Positions 15,546 through 23,572 are shown, counted from the first letter of the stretch. The stretch is 37,897 nt of DNA from Actinomycetes bacterium (GCA_023432565.1 JAEYUL010000099.1:1-37897), one strand, 5' to 3'. Notes: generated from the sequence alone by a model not told the origin. A program made the numbers and translations.

Positions 15546-15950
15546 GTGGAGCAGAGGGTCACAGGGTGGGTCGGCTGGGTCTGGTTCGGTGCGTTCGCGT
15601 TGCTGAGCGTCGGGTTGTTCAACCTGATCACCGGGCTGATCGCGGTCTTCGACGAGGACAAGCTCTTGGCGTGGAGCCCAGGGGACGGTGCCTATGTCGT
15701 CGACATCTCGACGTGGGGGTGGGTCCACCTGCTCCTCGGCGTGCTGCTGACGTGCACCGGGTTCGCGCTGTTCAGCGCGGCGACCTGGGCGCGCGTCGTG
15801 GCGATCATCGCGGTGCTCGCGTCGATCGTCTGGAACTTCTTCTGGCTGCCCGTCACGCCCTGGTGGTCGCTCGCGATCATCGTGCTCGGCGCGTTCGTCC
15901 TGTGGGCGTTGACGGTGCACGGCGACGACGTCGAGCGAGCGGTCGCCTGA
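15546..15950 (+). CDS. Four-helix membrane protein, DUF7144-type
   Basis: A 134-residue integral membrane protein. Four hydrophobic segments are visible: WVWFGAFALLSVGLFNLITGL, WVHLLLGVLLTCTGFALFSA, ARVVAIIAVLASIVWNFFWL and WWSLAIIVLGAFVLWALTV. The layout and the GLFNLITGLIAVF...WGWVHLLLGV pattern match small actinobacterial DUF7144 membrane proteins, whose function is not known. The GTG at 15546 is 8 bases after GGGGGAAGAG. It is divergent from phoU and shares its upstream region, which holds a PHO-box-like repeat, so phosphate control is possible but not shown. Confidence 0.8.
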   Translation: MEQRVTGWVGWVWFGAFALLSVGLFNLITGLIAVFDEDKLLAWSPGDGAYVVDISTWGWVHLLLGVLLTCTGFALFSAATWARVVAIIAVLASIVWNFFWLPVTPWWSLAIIVLGAFVLWALTVHGDDVERAVA

Positions 15951-16025
15951 CCGGTGCAGGTGCGGCACCGCGACGAGCCGGTCACGGTGACCTGATCGTC
16001 CTGGTGGTTCGAGAGAGGAGTGGCG

Positions 16026-16508
16026 ATGACGACGTTCACCGCCTGGAGCTTCGACACCCCCGAGGGTGCCGGCAAGGCGCTGTCCGCCCTGAGGAGCGCG
16101 GCCTCCGACGGGCTCGTGAAGATCGTCGACCACGCGGTCGTGACGTGGCCGGAAGGTGCCACGAAGCCGGAGGTCGTGCACGGCAACGAGGACCGGTGGC
16201 GCGGCACGGGATGGGGCGCCTTCTGGGGACTGCTGTTCGGCAGCCTGTTCTTCGCTCCGCTGCTCGGTGCGGCCGCGGGCGGCGCGCTCGGCGCGCTCAG
16301 CAAGAGCCTCGAGGCCGTGGGCATCACCGAGGACCAGCTCCGCACGATCCGTGACCAGGTCACGCCCGGGACGTCGCTGCTGTGCGCGGTGACGGACGAG
16401 GGTGACATCGACCGCGTGGCGGAGCGGTTCCACGGGCTGAACCTCACCCTGGTGGCGACCAACCTCACGGAGGCCGAGCGCAGCACGCTGCTCGAGGCGT
16501 TCGGGTGA
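16026..16508 (+). CDS. DUF1269-type protein with glycine-zipper membrane segment
   Basis: A 160-residue protein of the DUF1269 type, function unknown. It has an N-terminal alpha/beta part (FTAWSFDTPEGAGKALSAL, KIVDHAVVTWPEGATKPEV) and a glycine-rich hydrophobic hairpin (WGAFWGLLFGSLFFAPLLGAAAGGALGAL, about 63-91). The C-terminal alpha/beta part contains TPGTSLLCAVTDEGDIDRVAERF. The glycine pattern suggests two close-packed membrane helices or an oligomer. The ATG at 16026 follows GAGAGGAG by 5 bases and is preferred over the GTG at 16020. It lies between the DUF7144 gene and senX3 on the same strand. Confidence 0.82.
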   Translation: MTTFTAWSFDTPEGAGKALSALRSAASDGLVKIVDHAVVTWPEGATKPEVVHGNEDRWRGTGWGAFWGLLFGSLFFAPLLGAAAGGALGALSKSLEAVGITEDQLRTIRDQVTPGTSLLCAVTDEGDIDRVAERFHGLNLTLVATNLTEAERSTLLEAFG

Positions 16509-16532
16509 GCCGGCGTCCAGTCGTCCGTCCGG

Positions 16533-16550
16533 CGTGAACGGCAGGTGAAC
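16533..16550. promoter_or_regulatory. PHO-box-like repeat upstream of senX3
   Basis: CGTGAAC (16533-16539) and GGTGAAC (16544-16550) are exactly 11 bases apart, the complement of the GTTCACC repeat of PHO boxes. The element is 72 bases before the senX3 start, suggesting that SenX3-RegX3 controls its own operon. Confidence 0.7.
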
Positions 16551-16622
16551 GCTCGGCGAGCGTCGGGCCACGAGCTGGGCGTGCGGGATCGCGCCCCGCG
16601 CGTGCCGCCCTAGGGTGGCGTT

Positions 16623-17972
16623 GTGGACGGTGGGAACGGACTGGCGCTGCTGGTGGCGGGGATCCTCGGCCTGGCCGTCGGTCTCGGGGCGGCGCTCGCC
16701 TTCCGCTGGAGCGAGCATGCTCAGGCGGAGGCGCCGCCGCGTCCCGAGCCGGAGGTGGACGACGGGCTGGTCCGCACGCTCGCGGTGCTGCGCTCGGCGG
16801 CGGTCGTGCTCGACGACGCCGACCACGTGGTCCGCGCGAGCGCGCCCGCGTACGCGCTCGGCCTGGTCCGCGGCGGACGGGTCGCGCCGCCCGCGATCCG
16901 GGACATGATCGCCCAGGTCAGGCGTGACGGCGTGATCCGGGACGAGGAGCTCGAGCTCGACCGGGCACCGGTGGGGCGCGGCACGCTGCTCGTCCAGGTG
17001 CGGGTCGCGCAGGTCAGCGGCCGGCACCTCGTCGTGCTCGCGGAGGACATGACGCAGGCGCGCCGGCTCGAGGCGGTGCGTCGGGACTTCGTCGTCAACG
17101 TCTCCCACGAGCTCAAGACGCCCGTCGGCGCACTGTCACTGCTCGCGGAGACGGTGCAGGACGCGGCCGACGACCCCGAGGCGGTCCGGCGGTTCGCGGG
17201 CCGCATGCAGTCGGAGGCGCAGCGCCTGTCCGCGCTGGTGCACGAGATCATCGAGCTGTCCCGGTTGCAGGTCGCGGGGGCGCTCGGCCCGCTCGCGATG
17301 GTCGACGTCGACGCGGTCGTCGCCGAGGCGGTCGACCGTGCACGCACGGCTGCGGCGGCCAAGCACGTGCGGATCGAGGTCGGTGGGGACACGGGCGTGC
17401 AGCTGTTCGGCAACCACGACCTGCTGGTGACCGCGGTGCGCAACCTCGTGGACAACGCGGTGGCGTACTCGGGCGAGGCGTCGCGCGTCGGGGTGGGCGT
17501 GCGCGAGCAGGGCGACCTGGTGGAGATCGCCGTGGTCGACGAGGGCATCGGCATCTCCGCGGACGAGCAGGAGCGCGTGTTCGAGCGGTTCTACCGCGTG
17601 GACGCGGCGCGCTCGCGGCAGACCGGTGGCACGGGGCTCGGCCTGTCGATCGTCAAGCACGTCGCGGCCGACCACGGCGGTGACGTGACGGTCTGGTCCC
17701 GGCCCGGCCGGGGCTCGACCTTCACGATCCGGCTGCCCCGTGTCCCTGACCAGGACCCGGGTACCCACGAGGGACCCACCGGCACCGGCACGGTGACCGG
17801 AGCCGACGAGGCGCCGGCGTCAGCACCGGGAGGGCGTGCCGACGCGGATCGTGCGCCGGGCGCGCAGGCTGACGCAGCCCCTGACGCTGAGACCGACGGG
17901 ACGGGCGCCGGCCCGCGCCGCACCGCACAGACCGACCAGGGAGAGCACGTGCAGCACCGGAGTGCGCGATGA
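16623..17972 (+). CDS. senX3: Sensor histidine kinase SenX3/PhoR-type
   Basis: Membrane kinase that responds to phosphate limitation and phosphorylates RegX3. The 449 residues begin with one membrane segment (about 7-28), followed by a PAS-like region (about 50-145). The dimerisation domain carries the phospho-acceptor H162 in FVVNVSHELKTPVGAL. The ATP-binding domain has N278 (NLVDNAVAYS), DEGIG (306-310), FERFYRVD and GGTGLGLSI (335-343). After LPRVP near 373 comes an unusual tail of about 75 residues, rich in Asp, Ala, Gly, Thr and Pro, that looks disordered. GTG at 16623 gives the usual N-terminus. The stop overlaps the regX3 start as ATGA. The gene pair lies just ahead of pstS, and a PHO-box-like repeat lies upstream. 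Confidence 0.93.
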   Translation: MDGGNGLALLVAGILGLAVGLGAALAFRWSEHAQAEAPPRPEPEVDDGLVRTLAVLRSAAVVLDDADHVVRASAPAYALGLVRGGRVAPPAIRDMIAQVRRDGVIRDEELELDRAPVGRGTLLVQVRVAQVSGRHLVVLAEDMTQARRLEAVRRDFVVNVSHELKTPVGALSLLAETVQDAADDPEAVRRFAGRMQSEAQRLSALVHEIIELSRLQVAGALGPLAMVDVDAVVAEAVDRARTAAAAKHVRIEVGGDTGVQLFGNHDLLVTAVRNLVDNAVAYSGEASRVGVGVREQGDLVEIAVVDEGIGISADEQERVFERFYRVDAARSRQTGGTGLGLSIVKHVAADHGGDVTVWSRPGRGSTFTIRLPRVPDQDPGTHEGPTGTGTVTGADEAPASAPGGRADADRAPGAQADAAPDAETDGTGAGPRRTAQTDQGEHVQHRSAR

Positions 17973-18685
17973 CCCGCATCCTCGTCGTCGAGGACGAGGA
18001 GTCCTACCGCGACCCCCTCACGTACGCGCTGCGGCGCGAGGGCTTCGACGTCGTCGAGGCGGCCACCGGGCCGGACGCGCTCACGGTGTTCGAGGAGAGC
18101 GGCGCGGACATGGTGCTGCTCGACCTCATGCTCCCCGGTCTCGCGGGCACCGAGGTGTGCCGCCGCCTGCGCCTGACGAGCGACGTCCCGGTCATCATGC
18201 TGACGGCCAAGGACGACGAGATCGACAAGGTCGTCGGGCTGGAGCTGGGCGCCGACGACTACGTGACGAAGCCGTACTCGTCGCGCGAGCTGATCGCGCG
18301 CATCCGTGCGGTGCTGCGCCGCCGCTCGGCCGCGCCGCCGGCGGACGCTGCCGCGGGCACGCCGGACGACGACCTGCTCGTCGCCGGCCCGGTCCGGATG
18401 GACGTCGAGCGGCACACCGTCCGGGTGCGCGGCGAGCTCGTCGCGTTCCCGCTCAAGGAGTTCGAGCTGCTCGAGCTCCTGCTGCGCAACGCCGGGCGTG
18501 TGCTGACCCGCGGGCAGCTCATCGACCGCGTGTGGGGCTCGGACTACGTGGGCGACACCAAGACGCTCGACGTCCACGTCAAGCGGGTGCGCGCCAAGAT
18601 CGAGGACGACCCCGCCAACCCGACGCTGCTGGTCACGGTCCGCGGGCTGGGCTACAAGCTCGAGGACGCCGCGCCGGAGCTCTGA
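17969..18685 (+). CDS. regX3: Response regulator RegX3/PhoP-type
   Basis: OmpR-family transcription factor activated by SenX3 that turns on phosphate-scavenging genes. The 238 residues comprise a receiver domain with acidic pocket E8-D9, phosphorylation site D52 (MVLLDLMLPG), T79 (IMLTA) and K101 (YVTKPY). A winged-helix domain follows, with VAFPLKEFELLELLLRNAGRVLTR, the recognition helix near TKTLDVHVKRVRAKI, and VRGLGYKLE. The ATG at 17969 overlaps the senX3 stop, so the two are translated together. The expected binding sites, GTTCACC repeats at 11-base spacing, are present before pstS, senX3 and phoU in this window. Confidence 0.95.
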   Translation: MTRILVVEDEESYRDPLTYALRREGFDVVEAATGPDALTVFEESGADMVLLDLMLPGLAGTEVCRRLRLTSDVPVIMLTAKDDEIDKVVGLELGADDYVTKPYSSRELIARIRAVLRRRSAAPPADAAAGTPDDDLLVAGPVRMDVERHTVRVRGELVAFPLKEFELLELLLRNAGRVLTRGQLIDRVWGSDYVGDTKTLDVHVKRVRAKIEDDPANPTLLVTVRGLGYKLEDAAPEL

Positions 18686-18702
18686 GGCGTTCGTCGGCGA
18701 GC

Positions 18703-18720
18703 GTTCACCCGGGGTTCACC
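18703..18720 (+). promoter_or_regulatory. PHO box upstream of pstS
   Basis: Two exact GTTCACC units (18703-18709 and 18714-18720) are 11 bases apart, the classic direct repeat bound by PhoP/RegX3. It lies 90 bases before the pstS start and just after the regX3 stop. It is the strongest of the three boxes seen here. Confidence 0.85.
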
Positions 18721-18809
18721 CGCTGACCCAGGACGCGTCACGTCGGAGGGCCAACCTGCCGTTGCGCGCACATCCGGGTGCGCAGCGGATCGAACAGGAC
18801 GGAGCCACA

Positions 18810-19937
18810 GTGAAGCTCTCCCTCCACGGCCGGGTCGGCGCGGTCGCCCTCGTCGGTGCCCTCGCCCTCGCACTCGCGGCCTGCGGGTCGGACGACCCGA
18901 TCGGCGGCGCCACGAGCGGCGCGGGCGCGAGCGGCGCCCCCAGCAGCGGCGCACCGGCCGGTGACCTGTCCGGCGAGCTCAACGGCGCGGGAGCGTCCTC
19001 GCAGGAGAAGGCGATGGACGCCTGGCGTGCCGGCTTCCAGTCGAGCAACCCCGACGTGACGATCAACTACGACCCGGTCGGCTCGTCCGGCGGTCGCCAG
19101 CAGTTCATCGACGGCGGCGTGGCGTGGGCCGGTTCCGACTCCGCGCTCAAGCCCGAGGAGATCGAGGCGGCGGCGGCGCGCTGCGAGGCCGTCGACATCC
19201 CCGTCTACGTCAGCCCGATCGCGGTCGCGTTCAACCTCCAGGGCGTCTCCGAGCTCGACCTGTCGCCGGAGACGATCGCCAGGATCTTCCGCGGCGAGAT
19301 CACCTCGTGGGACGACGCGGCGATCTCCGCCGACAACCCCGACGCGACGCTCCCGAAGCTCGCGATCACGCCGGTGCACCGCGCCGACGGCTCGGGCACG
19401 ACGAAGAACTTCACCGACTTCCTGAACAAGACCGCGCCGGACGTCTGGACGGACGAGGCTGCCGACGACTGGCCGCTGCAGGGCGGCGAGTCGGGCACCG
19501 GCACGTCGGGCCTGATCCAGTCGGTGCAGGCCGCGCAGGGCACGATCGGCTACGCCGACGAGTCGGCGGTGCCGGCCGAGCTCGGTCAGGTCAAGGTCGG
19601 GGTGGGCGAGCAGTTCGTCGCGCCGACCGCCGAGGGGGCCGCCGCGGCGCTGGCCGCCTCGCCGCGCGACGAGGAGCGCGGCGAGCACGACATCGTCGTG
19701 AAGGTCGACCGCACGACGACCGCCGCCGGCGCCTACCCGCTGATCCTCGTGTCGTACGCGGTGGCGTGCCTCGACTACGACTCGGCCGACGAGGCCGAGC
19801 TGGTCAAGGGCTTCCTCGGCTACGTGGTGAGCGAGCAGGGCCAGGCCGCCGCCCAGCAGGCCGCGGGCGCCGCGCCGCTGCCGAGCGACATCGCCACCGA
19901 GGCGCAGGCGGCCGTCGAGGCCATCACCGGCGCCTGA
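18810..19937 (+). CDS. pstS: Phosphate-binding lipoprotein PstS
   Basis: Binds phosphate outside the membrane and delivers it to PstC-PstA. The 375-residue precursor has a lipoprotein signal with hydrophobic core VGAVALVGALALALAAC and lipobox cysteine C25, followed by a Gly/Ser/Ala-rich linker. The mature domain contains the phosphate-site loops GAGASSQEKAMD, GSSGGRQQFIDGGVAWAGSDSAL and HRADGSGTTKNFTDFL, all typical of PstS. The GTG at 18810 follows CGGAG; an ATG at 18762 is in frame but would put a charged stretch ahead of the signal. A PHO box lies 90 bases upstream. A hairpin after the stop may let pstS be made in excess over pstCAB. Confidence 0.97.
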   Translation: MKLSLHGRVGAVALVGALALALAACGSDDPIGGATSGAGASGAPSSGAPAGDLSGELNGAGASSQEKAMDAWRAGFQSSNPDVTINYDPVGSSGGRQQFIDGGVAWAGSDSALKPEEIEAAAARCEAVDIPVYVSPIAVAFNLQGVSELDLSPETIARIFRGEITSWDDAAISADNPDATLPKLAITPVHRADGSGTTKNFTDFLNKTAPDVWTDEAADDWPLQGGESGTGTSGLIQSVQAAQGTIGYADESAVPAELGQVKVGVGEQFVAPTAEGAAAALAASPRDEERGEHDIVVKVDRTTTAAGAYPLILVSYAVACLDYDSADEAELVKGFLGYVVSEQGQAAAQQAAGAAPLPSDIATEAQAAVEAITGA

Positions 19938-19944
19938 TCACGTC

Positions 19945-19990
19945 GTCGGTGGCCGGCCCGTCCCGGGGGGGACGCGGGCCGGCCGCCGAC
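19945..19990 (+). terminator. Hairpin between pstS and pstC (probable attenuator)
   Basis: GTCGGTGGCCGGCCCG (19945-19960) pairs with 19975-19990 over 16 positions with one G-T pair. Inner TCCC/GGGA pairing is possible with small bulges. It begins 8 bases after the pstS stop. A second small hairpin, TCCCGCG/CGCGGGA, follows at 19993-20011. Such a structure could lower transcription into pstC or protect pstS mRNA. Confidence 0.65.
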
Positions 19991-20044
19991 GATCCCGCGA
20001 CACCCGCGGGACGTCCCCCCCGAGTCCTCCCCGAAGGAGCAGAC

Positions 20045-21070
20045 GTGACTGCCACCACCAGCCTCGCACCGCCGGGGACCGAGCCGGGCGGGCTCCCGGC
20101 CGCCGGCCGACGACCGCTGCGCCGTGGACGCGCCCGGCGCCCCGCCGACCGGGGCGCGAGCCGCGTGTTCCGGTGGACGGCGACCGGCGCCGGTGCGCTC
20201 ATCCTCGTGGTCCTCGCTGCCGTCGCGGTCTTCCTCGTCGTCAAGGCGATGCCCGCGCTCACGTCGACGTCGGCCGAGCTGGTCGACTCCGTGAGCTTCA
20301 TGCGCAACTCCTCCTCGCTGCTCGACTACGTCGGGCCGCTCGTGTTCGGCACGGTGCTGGCCGCCGTGCTCGCGCTCGTGCTCGCGGTGCCCGTCGCGAT
20401 CGCGATCGCGCTGTTCATCTCGCACTACGCGCCGCGCCGGCTGGCCTCGGGCCTGGGCTACGTCGTCGACCTGCTCGCCGCCGTGCCGTCCGTCGTCTAC
20501 GGCCTGTGGGGTGCGATGGTCCTGGCACCGTTCGTGCAGCCGGTGTGGAGCTGGCTCGGCTCGACGTTCGGCTGGATCCCGCTGTTCTCCGGGACGGTCT
20601 CGCCCACGGGCCGCGTGATCATGACGGTGGGCGTGGTGCTCGCGGTGATGATCCTGCCGATCATCACCGCGGTCAGCCGTGAGGTGTTCCTGCAGACGCC
20701 GCGGCTGTACGAGGAGGCGGCGCTCGCGCTCGGCGCGACCCGCTGGGAGATGATCCGCACGACCGTGCTGCCGTTCGGCCGCTCGGGCGTGGTGTCCGCC
20801 GCGATGCTCGGCCTGGGCCGCGCGCTCGGCGAGACGATGGCCGTGCTGATGATCCTGTCGCAGGGCTTCCGGTACAGCCTCGAGCTGCTCGTCGCCGGTC
20901 AGCAGCAGACGATCGCCGCGAACATCGCTGCCCAGTTCCCCGAGGCCAGCGACCAGGGCATGTCGGTGCTCATCGCCACGGGCCTCGCGCTGTTCGTCAT
21001 CACCCTCGTCGTCAACATGTCCGCCCGCGCGATCGTCGCGCGGCGCAAGGACTTCTCGGGAGCCAACTGA
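20045..21070 (+). CDS. pstC: Phosphate ABC transporter permease PstC
   Basis: One of the two membrane subunits of the high-affinity phosphate importer. The 341 residues begin with a basic cytoplasmic leader of about 40 residues, then the first helix (AGALILVVLAAVAVFLVV). The permease domain has about five further helices. The loop EEAALALGATRWEMIRTTVLP is the EAA motif that docks on PstB, and RALGETMAVLMI is a typical PstC segment. The GTG at 20045 is preceded by GAAGGAG. The long open frame upstream is only the antisense-free shadow of pstS in another frame. The stop overlaps the pstA start (TGATG). Confidence 0.96.
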   Translation: MTATTSLAPPGTEPGGLPAAGRRPLRRGRARRPADRGASRVFRWTATGAGALILVVLAAVAVFLVVKAMPALTSTSAELVDSVSFMRNSSSLLDYVGPLVFGTVLAAVLALVLAVPVAIAIALFISHYAPRRLASGLGYVVDLLAAVPSVVYGLWGAMVLAPFVQPVWSWLGSTFGWIPLFSGTVSPTGRVIMTVGVVLAVMILPIITAVSREVFLQTPRLYEEAALALGATRWEMIRTTVLPFGRSGVVSAAMLGLGRALGETMAVLMILSQGFRYSLELLVAGQQQTIAANIAAQFPEASDQGMSVLIATGLALFVITLVVNMSARAIVARRKDFSGAN

Positions 21071-22023
21071 TGGCCGCCACCACGGACGCGCCTGCGCCCT
21101 CGTCGGATCTCGCGAGCCTGCTGCGACAGGTCGACCCGCGCCGCCGCCGCACCGACCGCGTGATGCGCTGGGTCATCACCGGCGCGTTCGCCCTGGCGAT
21201 GCTGCCGCTGCTGTCGGTCGCCTGGACGGTGGTCTCGCACGGCATCGAGCGGTTCGACATCTACTTCCTGACCCACTCGATGCGCGGCGTGTTCGGCGGC
21301 ATCGACGCGGGCGGGATCTACCACGCGATCGTCGGGACGGTCGAGATCACGCTGTTCGCGACCCTGATCTCGGTCCCGATCGGCCTGCTCACCGCGATCT
21401 ACCTGGTCGAGTACGGCCGCGGGCACCTCGCGCGCGCGGTGACGTTCTTCGTCGACGTCATGACGGGCATCCCGTCGATCGTCGCGGGCCTGTTCGCGTA
21501 CGCGCTGTTCGCCGTGATCCTCGGCCCGGGGGTGCGCATGGGCGCGGTCGGGTCGGTCGCGCTGTCGGTGCTGATGATCCCGGTCGTCGTGCGCTCGTGC
21601 GAGGAGATGCTGCGCCTCGTGCCGAACGAGCTGCGGGAGGCCGCGCTCGCGCTCGGCGTCCCGCGCTGGCTCGTCGTGATCAAGGTCGTGCTGCGCACGG
21701 CGGTGGCCGGCATCGTCACCGGGGTGATGATCGCGATCGCCCGCATCATCGGCGAGACCGCCCCGCTGCTCATCACGGTCGGCGTGGCCGACTCGATCAA
21801 CCTCAACCTGTTCGAGGGTCGCATGATGACGCTGCCGGTCTACGTCTACCGGCAGTTCCAGCAGGGCCTGATCCCGTGCTCCGCGGACGACCTGTCGTGC
21901 GTCGCGACCATCACCTACGACCGCGCGTGGGCCGCGGCGCTGACCCTGATCCTCCTGGTCATGCTGCTCAACCTCGTCGCGCGGCTCGTCACCCGCCTCT
22001 TCGCCCCCAAGACCCTCAGCTGA
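21070..22023 (+). CDS. pstA: Phosphate ABC transporter permease PstA
   Basis: Second membrane subunit of the phosphate importer, pairing with PstC. The 317 residues have an N-terminal cytoplasmic stretch, a first helix at about 34-52 (VITGAFALAMLPLLSVAW), and a core of five more helices. The core includes the substrate-path segment VDVMTGIPSIVAGLFAYAL and the EAA loop REAALALGVPRWLVVIKVVL. ARIIGETAPLL is a PstA hallmark. It starts on the ATG that shares a base with the pstC stop and ends 11 bases before pstB, so the four pst genes form one operon. Confidence 0.97.
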   Translation: MAATTDAPAPSSDLASLLRQVDPRRRRTDRVMRWVITGAFALAMLPLLSVAWTVVSHGIERFDIYFLTHSMRGVFGGIDAGGIYHAIVGTVEITLFATLISVPIGLLTAIYLVEYGRGHLARAVTFFVDVMTGIPSIVAGLFAYALFAVILGPGVRMGAVGSVALSVLMIPVVVRSCEEMLRLVPNELREAALALGVPRWLVVIKVVLRTAVAGIVTGVMIAIARIIGETAPLLITVGVADSINLNLFEGRMMTLPVYVYRQFQQGLIPCSADDLSCVATITYDRAWAAALTLILLVMLLNLVARLVTRLFAPKTLS

Positions 22024-22034
22024 AGGACCACTTC

Positions 22035-22814
22035 ATGGCACAGCGCATCGACGTCAAGGACCTGAACATCTACTACGGGGACTTCCGGGCCGTGGCCGAC
22101 GTGGCGATGTCCGTCGAGCCTCGCTCGGTGACGGCCTTCATCGGCCCGTCCGGCTGCGGCAAGTCGACCTTCCTGCGCACGCTCAACCGCATGCACGAGG
22201 TGATCCCGGGCGCGCGCGTCGAGGGGCGCGTCGAGATCGACGGCGTGGACCTGTACGCCGACGACGTCGACCCCGTGGCCGTGCGCCGGCAGGTCGGCAT
22301 GGTCTTCCAGCGGCCCAACCCGTTCCCGACGATGTCGATCGCCGAGAACGTGCTCGCGGGCGTGCGTCTCAACAACCGGCGGATCTCCAAGGGCGACGCG
22401 CAGGACCTCGTCGAGGCCTCGCTGCGCGGCGCGAACCTGTGGAACGAGGTCAAGGACCGGCTCGACCGGCCGGGCTCGGGCCTGTCCGGCGGTCAGCAGC
22501 AACGGCTGTGCATCGCACGGGCGATCGCGGTCAAGCCGCAGGTGCTGCTCATGGACGAGCCGTGCTCGGCGCTCGACCCCATCTCCACGCTCGCCATCGA
22601 GGACCTCATCGCCGAGCTCAAGGCCGAGTACACGATCGTGATCGTCACGCACAACATGCAGCAGGCCGCGCGCGTCTCGGACCGCACGGCGTTCTTCAAC
22701 CTCGCGGGCCAGGGCGAGCCGGGCCGGCTCGTCGAGGTCGACGACACGTCGGTGATCTTCTCCGCACCGCGTGAGAAGGCGACCGAGGACTACATCTCCG
22801 GCCGGTTCGGCTGA
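22035..22814 (+). CDS. pstB: Phosphate ABC transporter ATP-binding protein PstB
   Basis: ATPase that drives phosphate import through PstC-PstA. The 259 residues carry Walker A GPSGCGKST (37-45), the Q-loop at VFQRPNPFP (90-98), the signature LSGGQQQR (150-157), Walker B LLMDEP (171-176), the D-loop SALDP and the H-loop histidine in IVTHNMQQA. The FQRPNPFP sequence is characteristic of PstB. The ATG at 22035 has AAGGA before it, giving the family start. It ends the pst operon and is followed by a hairpin terminator. Confidence 0.97.
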   Translation: MAQRIDVKDLNIYYGDFRAVADVAMSVEPRSVTAFIGPSGCGKSTFLRTLNRMHEVIPGARVEGRVEIDGVDLYADDVDPVAVRRQVGMVFQRPNPFPTMSIAENVLAGVRLNNRRISKGDAQDLVEASLRGANLWNEVKDRLDRPGSGLSGGQQQRLCIARAIAVKPQVLLMDEPCSALDPISTLAIEDLIAELKAEYTIVIVTHNMQQAARVSDRTAFFNLAGQGEPGRLVEVDDTSVIFSAPREKATEDYISGRFG

Positions 22815-22831
22815 CCGGGACGCACCCGACG

Positions 22832-22868
22832 ACGAACGCCCCGCCTCGTGGTGCGGCGGGGCGTTCGT
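22832..22868. terminator. Terminator after pstB
   Basis: A perfect 14-bp stem (22832-22845 with 22855-22868, core CGAACGCCCCGCC) closes on a 9-base loop. It lies 17 bases after the pstB stop and 23 bases before the stop of the convergent lipoprotein gene, so it may act in both directions. Confidence 0.85.
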
Positions 22869-22890
22869 GCGGTGCTCGCCGTGATGGTGC

Positions 22891-23448
22891 TCAGCCCTGC
22901 GGCGTGGGCACCAGCGACGCGTAGTCGGGCAGGGTGCCGTCGAGCACCGGGACCTGCAGGGTCGTCGTGCCCGCGACGTCGGAGCCCAGCGCGACGAGCG
23001 CGAGCTCGCCCGGGGCGGCCGGGGTCGCGGTCACGGTGATGCGCTCGTTGGGGATGTTCAGCTCGGAGGCGCCCGTGGCGTCGGAGATCAGGACGGTCTC
23101 GCCCGCCGCGATCTCGATCGTCGCCGGGTCGGCGGTCGGTGCGACGCCGGCTTCGGCGCCGACCGCGCTGAACGCGACCGTGAGCGTGACGTCCTGCTCG
23201 CCGTTGTTGGTGAACGCGCCGTACAGCACCCCCGGGTCGCCGAGGCCTGCGCTGAGGATCAGCAGGTTGTCGGCCCGGACGTCGCCGAGGGAGACCCCGA
23301 CGCCGTCGGAGGCGTGGTAGTTGGCGATGGTCTCGATCGGGTTGGTCGCCGAGCAGCCGGTGAGCAGCAGCCCGGCGGCGAGCGCGGCCACGGCGCCGGT
23401 GCGCGATGACAGCCGCACGGGCAGGCGGCGGGGGCGGTGCGAGGTCAC
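22891..23448 (-). CDS. Predicted lipoprotein of unknown function
   Basis: A 185-residue secreted protein. A basic start (SHRPRRLPVRLSSR) leads into a hydrophobic core and the lipobox LLTGC with C32, so it should be anchored to the outer face of the membrane. The mature part is a beta-rich domain: SLGDVRADNLLILSAGLGDPGVLYGAFTNNGEQDVTLTVAF, followed by repeated Ile/Val-rich strands. The pattern of a small immunoglobulin-like or PCuAC-like domain is visible, but the metal-binding Met/His set of copper chaperones is absent. The GTG at 23448 follows AGGAG. It is divergent from carD. I do not know its function. Confidence 0.8.
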   Translation of the reverse strand: MTSHRPRRLPVRLSSRTGAVAALAAGLLLTGCSATNPIETIANYHASDGVGVSLGDVRADNLLILSAGLGDPGVLYGAFTNNGEQDVTLTVAFSAVGAEAGVAPTADPATIEIAAGETVLISDATGASELNIPNERITVTATPAAPGELALVALGSDVAGTTTLQVPVLDGTLPDYASLVPTPQG

Positions 23449-23552
23449 GATGACTCCTGCTGCCGTCGCGGGCGACGAGGCGCGCGCGGGTGGTCGAGGG
23501 CGGGCTCAGCCTATCGGTCGCGGGGGTCCGAGCGGCTCTCGCGAGGCTGCGA

Positions 23553-23572
23553 CGAGGGACGTTCGTCCCTCG
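23553..23572. promoter_or_regulatory. 20-bp palindrome in the carD/lipoprotein divergent region
   Basis: CGAGGGACG and CGTCCCTCG face each other around TT, a near-perfect palindrome too tight for a good hairpin. It lies 105 bases before the lipoprotein start and about 208 before carD. A protein-binding site is the simplest reading. Apart from this and the carD promoter I see nothing else in 23449-23780. Confidence 0.45.

Noticed and set aside
22891..23448. PCuAC copper chaperone
   Set aside because: The overall beta-rich lipoprotein form is similar, but the Met/His copper-binding set is not present.
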